DNA from: Pseudomonas sp. MMS21 TM103
GTDB taxonomy: Bacteria; Pseudomonadota; Gammaproteobacteria; Pseudomonadales; Pseudomonadaceae
Assembly (NCBI RefSeq): GCF_022132145.1
Contig: NZ_JAJISP010000004.1
Location: forward strand, 248,001-312,000
Direction: 5' to 3'
DNA length: 64,000 bases
Positions within the stretch are counted from its first letter, which is position 1. The number at the start of each line of letters is the position of its first letter. Below the pieces are notes generated by a model that ran no database searches, was not told where the DNA came from, and worked only from the letters and a program-made list of their open reading frames with translations. Of this stretch, positions 51,939 to 61,136 are shown piece by piece. A program made the translations under genes and the position numbers.

Positions 51939-53199
51939 TCTGCCCGCGCAGTTGACCGTCGCCGATCACCACATACTTCTCGCAGGTCAGGCCTTCCAGG
52001 CCCACCGGGCCTCGGGCATGCAACTTGTCGGTGGAAATACCGATCTCCGCGCCCAGGCCGTACTCGAAGCCATCGGCGAAACAGGTTGGCGCATTGAGCA
52101 TCACCGAGCTGGAGTCGACCTCGGCGAGAAAACGCCGGGCGCGGCCCTGGTGCTCGGTGACAATGGCATCGGTGTGGTGCGAGCCGTAGCGATTGATGTG
52201 CTCGATGGCCTGGTCCAGGCCGTCGACCACGCGGATCGACAGGATTGGCGCCAGGTATTCGGTGCTCCAGTCCTCCTCCATCGCCGGGATTGCCTGGATC
52301 AGTGCGCAGGTGCGTTCGCAGCCGCGCAACTCGACGCCCTTCTCGACGAACATCTGCTCCATGGCCGGCAAAAACGCAGCAGCCACGGCCTGATCGACCA
52401 GCAGGGTTTCCATCGCGCCGCAGATGCCGTAGCGGTAGGTTTTGGCGTTGAAGGCGATAGCCTGGGCCTTGGGCAGCTCGGCCAGGGCGTCGACATACAC
52501 ATGACAGATGCCATCCAGGTGCTTGATCACCGGTACCCGGGCGTCGCGACTGACCCGTTCGATCAGGCCCTTGCCGCCACGCGGGACTATCACATCGACG
52601 AATTCGGGCATCGTGATCAGCGCACCGACGGCGGCGCGGTCGGTGGTTTCCACCACCTGCACCGCGGCGGCCGGCAGACCGGCCGTCGCCAGGCCGCGCT
52701 GGATGCAGGCGGCAATCGCACGGTTGGAATGAATGGCTTCCGAGCCGCCACGCAGGATGGTGGCGTTGCCGGATTTCAGGCACAGGCTGGCCGCGTCAAT
52801 GGTCACGTTGGGCCGCGACTCGTAGATGATGCCGATCACGCCGAGCGGCACGCGCATCTTGCCGACCTGAATACCCGACGGACGGTAACTCAGGTCACGG
52901 ATCGCGCCGACCGGATCGGCCAGACTGGCAACCTGGCGCAGGCCTTCGATCATGCCGTCGATCCGCGCCGGGGTCAGTGCCAGACGGTCCAGCAGCGCCG
53001 GCTCCAGGCCATTGGCCCGGCCAGCGGCCAGGTCCAGCTCGTTGGCGGCGGTCAGTTCGGCGCGCGCGGCATCCAGGGCCTCGGCGGTAGCCTGCAGGGC
53101 ACGGTTCTTCTGCCCAGTGCTGGCGCTGGCGACCACGCGCGAGGCGGCGCGGGCCGCACGGCCCAGGCGGGTCATATAGTCGAGTACGGACTCGGTCAT
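51931..53199 (-). CDS. proA: Gamma-glutamyl phosphate reductase
   Basis: The 422-residue enzyme reduces gamma-glutamyl phosphate to glutamate semialdehyde in proline synthesis. [21 protein letters not shown] is the conserved N-terminal nucleotide-binding block, and [12 protein letters not shown] contains the catalytic cysteine. [27 protein letters not shown] closes the active site. It heads the minus-strand run proA-nadD-rsfS-rlmH-mrdA. Confidence 0.96.
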   Translation of the reverse strand: MTESVLDYMTRLGRAARAASRVVASASTGQKNRALQATAEALDAARAELTAANELDLAAGRANGLEPALLDRLALTPARIDGMIEGLRQVASLADPVGAIRDLSYRPSGIQVGKMRVPLGVIGIIYESRPNVTIDAASLCLKSGNATILRGGSEAIHSNRAIAACIQRGLATAGLPAAAVQVVETTDRAAVGALITMPEFVDVIVPRGGKGLIERVSRDARVPVIKHLDGICHVYVDALAELPKAQAIAFNAKTYRYGICGAMETLLVDQAVAAAFLPAMEQMFVEKGVELRGCERTCALIQAIPAMEEDWSTEYLAPILSIRVVDGLDQAIEHINRYGSHHTDAIVTEHQGRARRFLAEVDSSSVMLNAPTCFADGFEYGLGAEIGISTDKLHARGPVGLEGLTCEKYVVIGDGQLRGQNA

Positions 53200-53391
53200 G
53201 GTCTCGGTAGCCTGGCAATAACTAAAGCGGCTGATTATAGCGGCGCCACCGCCCCACGCACAGCGGCGCCTGGCGGATAGTGGACAAGCAGTAGCAAAGA
53301 CCTGCCGACCAGGACAGGCTCAGACACCAATACGGCTCTTGTTGGTATCATCGAGCCCCACCTGAGGCCTGCCTTCAACCAGGGACACCTG

Positions 53392-54108
53392 ATGCCTGCC
53401 GAACCCGCCCGAAGCCTGCCCTGGCCACAAGCCCGCCCCCTGAGCGCCAGCTTCTTCGAGCGCGACGCGCGCCTACTCGCCCGCGAGCTGCTCGGCAAGG
53501 TGATTCGCCACCGCTGCGGCACGCTCTGGCTGAGCGCGCGGATCATCGAGACCGAAGCCTACTACCTCGAGGAAAAAGGCAGCCACGCCTCGCTCGGCTA
53601 CACGGAAAAACGCAAGGCCCTGTTCCTCGGCGGCGGGCACATCTATATGTATTACGCCCGCGGCGGCGATTCGCTGAACTTCAGCGCCTGCGGGCCGGGT
53701 AACGCGGTACTGATCAAATCGGCCTATCCCTGGCTCGACCCGGTTTCGCCCAACGCCAGCCTGGCGCAGATGCAGGCCAACAATCCGGATGGCCAGGGCC
53801 GGCCGCGCCCGGCGGAAAAACTCTGCGGCGGACAAACCTTGCTGTGCAAGGCCCTGGGCCTGAAAGTGCCGGACTGGGATGCGCGGCGTTTCGATCCGCA
53901 GCGCCTGTTCGTCGAAGACCTCGGCGAATGCCCCGCGCAGATCGTTCAGACCACACGCCTGGGCATTCCCGCCGGGCGCGACGAACATCTGCCCTACCGC
54001 TTCGTCGACGCGGCCTTTGCCCGCCATTGCACCCGCAACCCACTGCGTCGCGGCCAGGTCGAAGGTCGCGACTTTTATCTACTCGCCCCCACGGATGCAC
54101 ATCGATGA
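53392..54108 (+). CDS. DNA-3-methyladenine glycosylase (AAG/Mpg family)
   Basis: The 238-residue enzyme excises alkylated purines, starting base-excision repair. FFERDARLLARELLGKVI opens the AAG fold, ARIIETEAYY supplies the general-base glutamate, and GGGHIYMYYARGGDSLNFSA matches the aromatic substrate pocket. It is divergent from proA (192 bases) and overlaps the DedA-PAP2 gene by 4 bases (ATGA), a coupling whose purpose is unclear. Confidence 0.9.
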   Translation: MPAEPARSLPWPQARPLSASFFERDARLLARELLGKVIRHRCGTLWLSARIIETEAYYLEEKGSHASLGYTEKRKALFLGGGHIYMYYARGGDSLNFSACGPGNAVLIKSAYPWLDPVSPNASLAQMQANNPDGQGRPRPAEKLCGGQTLLCKALGLKVPDWDARRFDPQRLFVEDLGECPAQIVQTTRLGIPAGRDEHLPYRFVDAAFARHCTRNPLRRGQVEGRDFYLLAPTDAHR

Positions 54109-55421
54109 GCCAGTGGCTGGACAGCTTGACCCTCTGGCTCACGGCCAGCCCCGAGTGGCTCGGCCTGGCGATTTTCCTGATTGCCTTTCTCGAGTGCCTG
54201 GCGATTGCCGGGATCCTGGTACCAGGCACCATCTTGCTGTTCGCCGTCGCCGTGCTCGCCGGCCACGGTGCCCTGACGCTCAGTCAAACCCTGGCCCTGG
54301 CCTACTGCGGCGGACTGCTCGGCGACCTGCTGTCCTATGCCACCGGTCGCTACTTTCACCAGGACATCCGCCGTCTGCCGGGGCTGCGCCACCACCCGGA
54401 ATGGCTGGTGGGGGCGGAATTCTACGTTCAGCGCTACGGCATCACCAGCCTGCTGGTGGGCCGCTTTATCGGCCCGCTGCGGCCGATGCTACCGATGATT
54501 GCCGGCATGCTCAGTATGCCGTTCGGGCGTTTTGTACTGGTCAGCCTGCTCGCCTCGGCCGGCTGGGCGCTCGCCTACCTGTTGCCGGGCTGGGCGACTG
54601 GCGCGGCATTGCGCCTGCCACTGCCCGCAGGCTTCTGGCCCGAAGCCGCGGTACTTGCCGCCGGCCTGGCCGCCTTGCTGCTGCTCAGCGCACATGACAG
54701 CCTGCGCGAAAGACGCCGCGCCAGCTGGATCGCTGCGGGCTTGAGCCTGCTGCTGTTGTTCTGCCTGTTAATCGGCTGGCCGCGCCTCGAGCAGTTCGAC
54801 CGGGGGTTGCTCGCCCTGATCCAGGAGCAGCGCAGTGCCAGCCTCGACACGCTGATGGTGCTGATCACCCGCCTCGGCGATTTTTCCAGCCAACTGGCCG
54901 CCGGGCTGCTGCTCTGCCTGCTCCTGCTCCTGACGCGACAATGGCGGGCCTTGTCCTTTGCCGGCGGCGCCCTGCTCGCTACCGCGCTGGCCAACGGCGC
55001 GCTGAAAGCCCTGCTCGCCCGTCATCGCCCGCAGGTATTGCTCGAGCCCCTGGACAGCTTCAGCCTGCCCAGTGGTCACAGCTCGGCGGCGTTCGCGTTC
55101 TTCCTGGTACTCGGCGTACTCGCCGGCCGCGGCCAACCGGCGCGCCTGCGCCTGGCCTGGCTACTGCTGGCCAGCCTGCCGGCCATGACCATCGCCCTGT
55201 CACGGGTCTATCTGGGCGTGCATTGGCCGAGCGACATCATCGCCGGAGCCTTGCTGGCGGGCGGCCTGTGCGCGCTCAGCCTGGGCCTGACGCAATGGCG
55301 CATGCCACAGCCAGGGTTAGCCGCCAAAGTGTGGTGGTTGATCCTGCCGGCGTGCCTGGCACTGCTCGGGGCCATTGCCACCCGGCACTTGTCGGCAGGC
55401 TTGCTGCTCTATCGCTATTGA
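54105..55421 (+). CDS. DedA-PAP2 fusion membrane protein
   Basis: The 438-residue inner-membrane protein joins two domains. Residues 1-190 are DedA/SNARE-associated (FLECLAIAGILVPGTILLF, GRFIGPLRPMLPMIAGM, with the FxGRFxGPLRP signature). Residues about 215-435 are a PAP2 lipid phosphatase with all three motifs: KALLARHRP, PSGHSS and SRVYLGVHWPSD. DedA proteins flip or recycle undecaprenyl phosphate, and PAP2 enzymes make it from the pyrophosphate, so the fusion fits a combined carrier-lipid recycling role. ATGA overlap with the glycosylase gene fixes the start at 54105. Confidence 0.92.
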   Translation: MSQWLDSLTLWLTASPEWLGLAIFLIAFLECLAIAGILVPGTILLFAVAVLAGHGALTLSQTLALAYCGGLLGDLLSYATGRYFHQDIRRLPGLRHHPEWLVGAEFYVQRYGITSLLVGRFIGPLRPMLPMIAGMLSMPFGRFVLVSLLASAGWALAYLLPGWATGAALRLPLPAGFWPEAAVLAAGLAALLLLSAHDSLRERRRASWIAAGLSLLLLFCLLIGWPRLEQFDRGLLALIQEQRSASLDTLMVLITRLGDFSSQLAAGLLLCLLLLLTRQWRALSFAGGALLATALANGALKALLARHRPQVLLEPLDSFSLPSGHSSAAFAFFLVLGVLAGRGQPARLRLAWLLLASLPAMTIALSRVYLGVHWPSDIIAGALLAGGLCALSLGLTQWRMPQPGLAAKVWWLILPACLALLGAIATRHLSAGLLLYRY

Positions 55422-56011
55422 GCGATGCCACTCTCGCCCTGAATCTGCTCAAGCCAGGCTTGCAGCTGGGTCAGGCGCGCTTGCGGCGTGTCGAGTTCGA
55501 GCAGCTGGAGTTTCTGCTCGAGCGCCAATGGCAACAGATAGGCCAGTTGATTGGCCAGGGCCGCTTGACCGCTGACCGAGTCAGTCATGCCCAAGGCGAC
55601 GACCAGCGGGTGCTCGGCCAGGGCCTCGAGCAACGCGACAAGATCCGCATGCTCGGATCCCAGGGGTTGCTCCGCTGGCTCCTCCAGCCACTCGACCTCG
55701 GCGACGGCCAGTTGATCCGGCAGCACCTGGGCGTGGCGAACCTTGAAGCGCCGCCCCCCTTCGACCCGAATCCCCAACAAGCCGTTGGGCCGTTGCTGAA
55801 AGTCGCAAATCCGTGCCTCGCAACCAATCGCCGAGAAGTGGCCGGCGGCCTCGCCGACTTCCTGGCCCTCGACAATGCACACCACGCCGAAGCCCTCGCC
55901 CTGCTTCATGCAGCGACTGATCATGTCCAGGTAGCGCGCTTCGAATATCTGCAAATCGAGTAGGCAACCCGGAAACAACACGGTATTGAGCGGAAATAGG
56001 GAGAGTGTCAT
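55415..56011 (-). CDS. Lon N-terminal (LON substrate-binding) domain protein
   Basis: A 198-residue protein consisting only of the Lon N-terminal domain: LSLFPLNTVLFPGCLLDLQIFEARYLDMISRC begins it and NGLLGIRVEGGRRFKV marks the beta core; the C-terminal helical part is included. It has no ATPase or protease domain. In the family such proteins are presumed substrate-recognition factors, with no known partner. It converges on the DedA-PAP2 gene with a 7-base overlap. Confidence 0.9.
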   Translation of the reverse strand: MTLSLFPLNTVLFPGCLLDLQIFEARYLDMISRCMKQGEGFGVVCIVEGQEVGEAAGHFSAIGCEARICDFQQRPNGLLGIRVEGGRRFKVRHAQVLPDQLAVAEVEWLEEPAEQPLGSEHADLVALLEALAEHPLVVALGMTDSVSGQAALANQLAYLLPLALEQKLQLLELDTPQARLTQLQAWLEQIQGESGIAQ

Positions 56012-56125
56012 GGGGTTGTCCTTGGAGGTTGTGAAAAGATCGAGCGCCGTCGCGGGACCGCCTCCAGGCGTAGCGCAACGTCAGCAGCAGGCGCGTGGAG
56101 GCAGGCGGGAGTTTTTCACCGCCGA

Positions 56126-56842
56126 TCAGACCAGGAAGATGATCGCCAGCGGTAACAGCACCGCGGTGAGCATGCCCATCAGACTCATCGCCAGCGCGGC
56201 GAACGCGCCACACTCTTCGCTTTCCTGCATGGCCCGCGCAGTGCCGACCGCATGCGCGGTCATGCCCAGGGCCATGCCGACGGCCGCGTGGTGCCGCACA
56301 CCGCACAGGCGCAACAGCGACGGGCCGAGCATCGCCCCGATCACCCCGGTGATCATCACGAAGACCGCCGCCAGTGCGGCAATACCACCGATCTGGCTGG
56401 CCACCAGCATGGCGATCGGCGAGGTCACCGACTTCGGCGCCATGCTCATCAACATGATCGAGTCGGCGCCAAACCACCAGGCCAGGGACACGCCGAGCAC
56501 CGTAGCCACCACCCCGCCGACCAGCAAGGTCAGCACGGTCGGCAAGAACAACTGGCGAATCCGCCGCAAATTGAGGAACAAGGGCACCGCCAACGCCACG
56601 GTGGCTGGACCGAGGAACAGGGTCAGGGCCTCGGCGCTGACCCGGTACTCGGCATAACTCAGGCCGCACAGCAACAGCACACCGATAACGATCGCCATCG
56701 ACACCAACACCGGCTGCAGGAACATCCAGCGGGTCTTTTCGTAGGCGGCGATGGACAACTGGTAAGCACCCAGAGTGATTCCCGCGCCAAACAACGGATG
56801 ATGGGTGACCGCCTGCCAGGCACCGTACCAGTCGAGACTCAT
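56126..56842 (-). CDS. LrgB family membrane protein
   Basis: The 238-residue protein has about seven transmembrane helices and the LrgB/CidB signature ALTLFLGPATVALAVPLF and GADSIMLMSMAPKSVTSPIAM. In Staphylococcus LrgA/LrgB and CidA/CidB modulate murein hydrolase activity and lysis; in plants and other bacteria LrgB relatives transport small acids. In Pseudomonas the substrate is unknown. ATG overlap of 4 bases with the upstream lrgA-like gene shows one operon. Confidence 0.92.
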   Translation of the reverse strand: MSLDWYGAWQAVTHHPLFGAGITLGAYQLSIAAYEKTRWMFLQPVLVSMAIVIGVLLLCGLSYAEYRVSAEALTLFLGPATVALAVPLFLNLRRIRQLFLPTVLTLLVGGVVATVLGVSLAWWFGADSIMLMSMAPKSVTSPIAMLVASQIGGIAALAAVFVMITGVIGAMLGPSLLRLCGVRHHAAVGMALGMTAHAVGTARAMQESEECGAFAALAMSLMGMLTAVLLPLAIIFLV

Positions 56843-57201
56843 ACCTCACCCCGCCGACGCTGCTGGCGCTCGATGAGCTTTTGCATCATCCAGCCGGCGA
56901 AGACCACCGACAGCACCAGCGACAACACCAGCGCCCCGATTACCGCCCAGAAGTCCGCGGCAATCGCATCGGCATAGGCCATTACGCCGACCGCAGGCGG
57001 CACCAGCAACAGCGGCAGGTACTTGAGCAGGTTGCTGGAGGCAAGGCTCAGGGGCTCGCTGACCTCGCCATGCACCAGCAGGAACAGCAACAGCAACAAC
57101 ATGCCGATAATCGGCCCTGGCAACATCGGCAGTAACAAGACGTTGAGTCCGGTGCCGAGCAACTGGCACAGCACCAGCCAGGACAAGCCGCGTAACAGCA
57201 T
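56839..57201 (-). CDS. CidA/LrgA family membrane protein
   Basis: A 120-residue holin-like protein with four transmembrane helices (about 7-25, 27-45, 60-78, 85-105). LPGPIIGMLLL and LASSNLLKYLPLLLVPPAVGVM are CidA/LrgA signatures. The ATG at 57201 is used; the open frame continues 104 codons upstream without homology. It pairs with the LrgB gene directly downstream. Whether it modulates autolysis or acts as a transporter cannot be decided here. Confidence 0.9.
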   Translation of the reverse strand: MLLRGLSWLVLCQLLGTGLNVLLLPMLPGPIIGMLLLLLFLLVHGEVSEPLSLASSNLLKYLPLLLVPPAVGVMAYADAIAADFWAVIGALVLSLVLSVVFAGWMMQKLIERQQRRRGEV

Positions 57202-57693
57202 GGGGTGAATCTCCGATTGAAGTGACGAACAGCATCGCGGCGGTATAACCGGCCAGCAGTTACCGCATAAGCATAGCGCCATGGTTTCAGGCCACGGCGT
57301 GCAGCGGCCATTATAGGCAGGCAAAGCGCCCGCCGAAAAAGACTGCATGAGAACGTCGCGAGCAAAGATCAGGCAAGGCAACCACTGCTGCGAGCCGCAG
57401 CGCAATGAAGTAAACGCCGACCACTGGCCCGCCAAGCGAGCGCAACGAATCAAGCGAACTGGACTCGCCTGCAGGGCAGGAACTGCATGACACGCTGAGC
57501 GCATTGACCGCAAGTTGCTGGTCCAACCTGTTTTTTAACGCCGCATAACGACGGGCAGCCGTGCTTACCCGGTCTGTATAGCCGACTATTCAGCAAGCCA
57601 TTGCAGACTTGACCCTGCGTGCGCCCCATGATGATCTAGGGCCCAAGCGGTTAGACTCGAAAAACAACACCACCGTCTCCTCAAGGAGGAACT
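57202..57693. other. Intergenic region with possible degenerate repeat
   Basis: This 492-base divergent gap separates lrgA from the MaoC gene. A stretch from about 57340 to 57570 ends with CCTGTTTTTTAACGCCGCAT, resembling CCTGTTTTTAACGACGAAT in the MITE-like element at 39351, and its CGAGCAAAGATCAGGCAAGG portion resembles sequence of small Pseudomonas repeats as I remember them. No intact inverted repeat is present. A strong AAGGAGGA precedes the MaoC ATG at 57694. Confidence 0.3.
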
Positions 57694-58149
57694 ATGCCGT
57701 CAGTACCCGTAGCAGAACTCAGCAATTACGTAGGCAAGGAACTGGGACGCTCCGACTGGCTGATCATCGATCAGCAACGCATCAATCAGTTTGCCGAATG
57801 CACCGGCGACCACCAGTTCATTCACGTCGACCCGGAAAAAGCCAAGCACACGCCCTTCGGCGGCACCATCGCCCACGGATTCCTGTCGTTGTCACTGATC
57901 CCCATGCTGATGGAAGACATCATGCTCATGCCCGAGGGCCTGAAAATGGCGATCAACTACGGCCTGGACAGCGTGCGCTTCATCCAGCCGGTCAAGGTCG
58001 ACTCCAGGGTACGCCTGGTGGTGACCCTGACCGACGCCACCGAGAAAAATCCCGGCCAGTGGCTGCTCAAGGCCCGCGCGGTATTGGAAATCGAAGGCCA
58101 GGATAAACCGGCCTATGTGGCCGAACCCCTGACCCTCTGCTTCGTCTGA
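57694..58149 (+). CDS. MaoC-type (R)-enoyl-CoA hydratase
   Basis: The 151-residue hot-dog-fold protein carries the hydratase 2 motif AECTGDHQFIHVDPEKA (catalytic Asp and His) followed by GGTIAHGFLSLSLIP. It probably hydrates trans-2-enoyl-CoA or acts as a related dehydratase. It is preceded by a nearly perfect AAGGAGGA ribosome-binding site 6 bases before the ATG, suggesting strong expression. It is a single gene with unrelated neighbours. Confidence 0.9.
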   Translation: MPSVPVAELSNYVGKELGRSDWLIIDQQRINQFAECTGDHQFIHVDPEKAKHTPFGGTIAHGFLSLSLIPMLMEDIMLMPEGLKMAINYGLDSVRFIQPVKVDSRVRLVVTLTDATEKNPGQWLLKARAVLEIEGQDKPAYVAEPLTLCFV

Positions 58150-58270
58150 TCTGCGCCCGTATAAGCGGCGCTCACTCAGCCGAGCGAACGCCGCTTATGC
58201 ATCGGCACTGTGCGGTGCGGCAGCGCAGAGTCAATGGTTTACGGCATACTCCGGCAACACCTGGATCTGG

Positions 58271-60046
58271 ATGCTTGCCATGCGCCGCCTCGCCAACCTG
58301 GCCCCCCTGAGCCTCGCCCTGCTGCTTGTCGCCTGCGGTGACGGCGAACCCCTGCTACCCGCGGATGCGACCCTGCCCGACGGCGCGCGCTATCGCGGCG
58401 AGGTGATCGACGGCTTGTTGCAAGGCCCCGGCCGCCTGGATTACCGCAATGGCAGCTGGTTCGTCGGCACCTTCAAGGATGGCCAGTGGCATGGCCCCGG
58501 CGAATGGCACGGCACCAATGGCGAGCACTACGTCGGCGAGTTCGAGCAAGGCGCCTTTCACGGCCAGGGCACTCTCCACTATCGTGACGGCAGCAGCTAC
58601 CAGGGCGGTTTTGCCGCCGGCCGGTTTGCCGGCGAAGGCACGCTCAAGCAGGATGGCCTGGTTTATCGCGGCGCATTCAAAGACGATCTGTTCGATGGCC
58701 TGGGCACCCTCGAACGCGCAGATGGCAGCAGCTTCCACGGCCAGTTCCGCAAAGGCTTGGCGGATGGCCAGGGCGTGCGCCACGACGAGTACGGCAACCA
58801 GTACAGCGGTCAGTTCGACCAGGGCCAGCTGCAAGGCCCCGGCAGCTTCAAAAGCACTGAAGGCGATCTCTACAGCGGCGACTTCCGTGACAACCAATTC
58901 CACGGCAAAGGCCGCTACCAGAGTGTCGATGGCGATGTCTGGAGCGGGCAGTTCGTCGAGGGCGCACTCAACGGCGCGGGCGAGTTCCAGGGCGCTGATG
59001 GCGACCGCTACCGCGGCGAATTCCGCGACTGGCGTTACCACGGCCAAGGCCGCCTGCAGCTGGCTGATGGCAGTCTTTACCAAGGTCGCTTCGAGAATGG
59101 CGAGTACTCGGGTAACGGCACCCTGACCCTCGCCTCAGGTGACCCGCAGAGCGGCACCTGGCAGCGCGGCCAGCGCCTGCGTGACGAACAGGGCCGCCTG
59201 CTGCCCGACCCACTGGAACTCGGCCTGCTGGCCCAGGGCCGGCTGCTCGATGAGGCCATCGCCGACCTGCCGGCGTCCACCCCCGCCATCGAGCTGTACG
59301 CCCTGACCCTGGCCGGTGACGGCAAGCAGAGCGTGTTCCTGCGCGAAGCCGATTACGTCGCCAAACTGCTTGGCGAGCGCTTCGCCGCCTATGGCCGCAT
59401 CACCCTGACCAACCACCGCGACCACTTCGCCGACCGCCCACTGGCCACCCGTGAAAGCCTGTCCCGGGCGGTGCAGGCCCTGGCCGAACGCAGCGGACCG
59501 GAAGACCTGATCTTCATCTACCTGACCAGTCACGGTTCGCGCCGGCATGAGCTGAGCCTTGATCAACCGCGCCTGCAGCTCAGCGACCTGCCGGCCAGCG
59601 AACTGGCTGCCCTGCTGCAGCCGCTGCACGAGCGACACAAGGTGGTGGTGATCTCGGCCTGCTACTCCGGCGGCTTCATCCCCCCGCTGCAAGACGACAA
59701 AACCCTGGTGATGACCGCCGCCCGTGCCGATCGGGTGTCCTTCGGCTGTTCCGAGGACAACGACTTCACCTATTTTGGCCGAGCGCTGTTCGCCGAAGCC
59801 CTCAACGAGACCGATGACCTGCAGCGCGCCTTCGAGCTGGCCAAGATAAACGTCGCCGAGCGCGAACAAGCCGAAGGCTTCGAGGCCTCCGAGCCGCAAA
59901 TCTGGCCAGCCAAGGCGGTCCTGCAACACTGGCGCGCCCTGCGCGCGCAACAGGCGCGCCAGGCGTTGAGTGCAGCACCCGGTGACAGCAGCGGCGCCAG
60001 CCCTGCCCCGCCCATCGAACAAAGTATCGAGCGCAGCACGCAGTAG
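58271..60046 (+). CDS. MORN-repeat lipoprotein with caspase-like C13 peptidase domain
   Basis: A 591-residue lipoprotein. The signal peptide ends in LLLVAC (Cys22; an ATG at 58280 would give a tighter signal). Residues about 40-290 are eleven MORN repeats of about 23 residues (YxGxFxxGxxxGxG). Residues about 340-545 form a clan-CD peptidase of family C13: [14 protein letters not shown] (His421) and [12 protein letters not shown] (Cys464), so the catalytic pair is intact. The tail is Ala/Pro/Ser rich. The mature protein is probably periplasmic or outer-membrane bound, with MORN repeats contacting lipid or protein. The substrate is unknown. Confidence 0.88.
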   Translation: MLAMRRLANLAPLSLALLLVACGDGEPLLPADATLPDGARYRGEVIDGLLQGPGRLDYRNGSWFVGTFKDGQWHGPGEWHGTNGEHYVGEFEQGAFHGQGTLHYRDGSSYQGGFAAGRFAGEGTLKQDGLVYRGAFKDDLFDGLGTLERADGSSFHGQFRKGLADGQGVRHDEYGNQYSGQFDQGQLQGPGSFKSTEGDLYSGDFRDNQFHGKGRYQSVDGDVWSGQFVEGALNGAGEFQGADGDRYRGEFRDWRYHGQGRLQLADGSLYQGRFENGEYSGNGTLTLASGDPQSGTWQRGQRLRDEQGRLLPDPLELGLLAQGRLLDEAIADLPASTPAIELYALTLAGDGKQSVFLREADYVAKLLGERFAAYGRITLTNHRDHFADRPLATRESLSRAVQALAERSGPEDLIFIYLTSHGSRRHELSLDQPRLQLSDLPASELAALLQPLHERHKVVVISACYSGGFIPPLQDDKTLVMTAARADRVSFGCSEDNDFTYFGRALFAEALNETDDLQRAFELAKINVAEREQAEGFEASEPQIWPAKAVLQHWRALRAQQARQALSAAPGDSSGASPAPPIEQSIERSTQ

Positions 60047-60061
60047 TTTTTCAACGGCCTG
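60047..60061. repeat. Single copy of the MITE terminal sequence
   Basis: TTTTTCAACGGCCTG directly follows the TAG of the MORN gene and repeats the right-hand end of the element at 39511-39524. No inverted partner was seen within several hundred bases, so it is probably a solo end or a remnant. Confidence 0.6.
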
Positions 60062-60096
60062 TTAAGCTGATTGATATCAGCGGAGACCCCACGATT

Positions 60097-60738
60097 ATGT
60101 ATTTGACGCCCCAGCACATCCTCCTCGCGGGTGCCACCGGCCTGACCGGTGAACACCTGCTTGATCGCCTGCTCAACGAACCTACGGTCGCGCGCGTGCT
60201 GGCGCCGAGCCGCCGGCCATTGGCCGAACACCCGCACCTGGAAAACCCGGTGGGTGAACTCCTCGACCTCTTGCCCCGGCTCAACGGCCCCATCGACACG
60301 GCCTTCTGTTGCCTGGGCACCACGATCAAACAAGCCGGCTCGCAGGAGGCCTTTCGCGCCGTCGACCATGACCTGGTCGTGGCCTTCGCCCAGCGTGCCC
60401 GCGAGCTCGGTGCACGTCACCTGCTGGTGGTCAGTGCCCTCGGCGCCGACGCCAAGTCAACGGTGTTCTATAACCGGATCAAGGGCGAAATGGAGCAAAC
60501 GCTGCAAGCCCAGGACTGGCCGCAGCTGACCCTGGTACGGCCATCCCTGCTGCTCGGCCCGCGCAACGAATTCCGCCTCGGCGAACGCCTGGCCGCGCCG
60601 CTGGCGCGCTGGCTACCCGGCAAATACCACGGCATCGAGGCCACCGTGCTGGCCCGCGCCCTCTGGCGCCTGGCCCTGGAGGAAGGCCGCGGCCTGCGCG
60701 TCATCGAGTCAGACCGGCTGCGTCGCCTCGGCCGCTGA
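60097..60738 (+). CDS. Atypical SDR, NAD(P)-binding (HTATIP2-like)
   Basis: The 213-residue protein is an atypical short-chain dehydrogenase with [18 protein letters not shown] as glycine-rich cofactor loop (about residues 9-26). [44 protein letters not shown] (with the YxxxK pair) and [11 protein letters not shown] follow. This is the TIP30/HTATIP2-like oxidoreductase pattern. No substrate is known for bacterial members. Confidence 0.88.
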   Translation: MYLTPQHILLAGATGLTGEHLLDRLLNEPTVARVLAPSRRPLAEHPHLENPVGELLDLLPRLNGPIDTAFCCLGTTIKQAGSQEAFRAVDHDLVVAFAQRARELGARHLLVVSALGADAKSTVFYNRIKGEMEQTLQAQDWPQLTLVRPSLLLGPRNEFRLGERLAAPLARWLPGKYHGIEATVLARALWRLALEEGRGLRVIESDRLRRLGR

Positions 60739-60765
60739 TCCCCCTATCCCCTATCGAGTCAACCC

Positions 60766-61119
60766 ATGAGCACAACCCACAGCAGCCTGATCGAAGCCCT
60801 CGAAGCCGCCGACATGCTTGAAATCGACGACCTCTACGCCTGGCAATTCAACCTGGACAAGGAGCTGCTGGCCCAGGTCAGCGCCGGCTCGGCTGGTGCC
60901 GACAGCAAGAATCAGCCCCTGCTGAGCATCGACTGCGTCGATGGCAGCGCTCGCCGCCATTGGCAGTTCTCCCTGGCGGCGGTCAGCGCGGCGAGCTTCG
61001 ATGCCGAGACGGACAGCTGGCACCTGAGCGATGGCGATGCAGAGCACCGGATCAAATGCTACGCGGCGATCAGCGGCGACAATCTCGACAGCGACGACGC
61101 CGAAGCCAGCAACGACTGA
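60766..61119 (+). CDS. Small conserved acidic protein (DUF5629-like)
   Basis: The 117-residue acidic protein begins with SLIEALEAADMLEIDDLYAWQF and ends DSDDAEASND. It appears to match a Pseudomonas-restricted family that I remember as DUF5629; this has not been checked. It has no signal peptide, metal site or catalytic motif. It lies 27 bases after the SDR gene and 17 bases before the methyltransferase gene, so the three are probably co-transcribed. Confidence 0.65.
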   Translation: MSTTHSSLIEALEAADMLEIDDLYAWQFNLDKELLAQVSAGSAGADSKNQPLLSIDCVDGSARRHWQFSLAAVSAASFDAETDSWHLSDGDAEHRIKCYAAISGDNLDSDDAEASND

Positions 61120-61136
61120 TCCCAGCGGAGCGTGCC

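Noticed and set aside
56126..60046. LrgA/LrgB plus the MORN-C13 peptidase as a programmed cell death module
   Set aside because: Attractive (holin-like proteins next to a caspase-like protein), but they lie on opposite strands with an unrelated MaoC gene and two separate promoter regions between them; nothing in the sequence links them.
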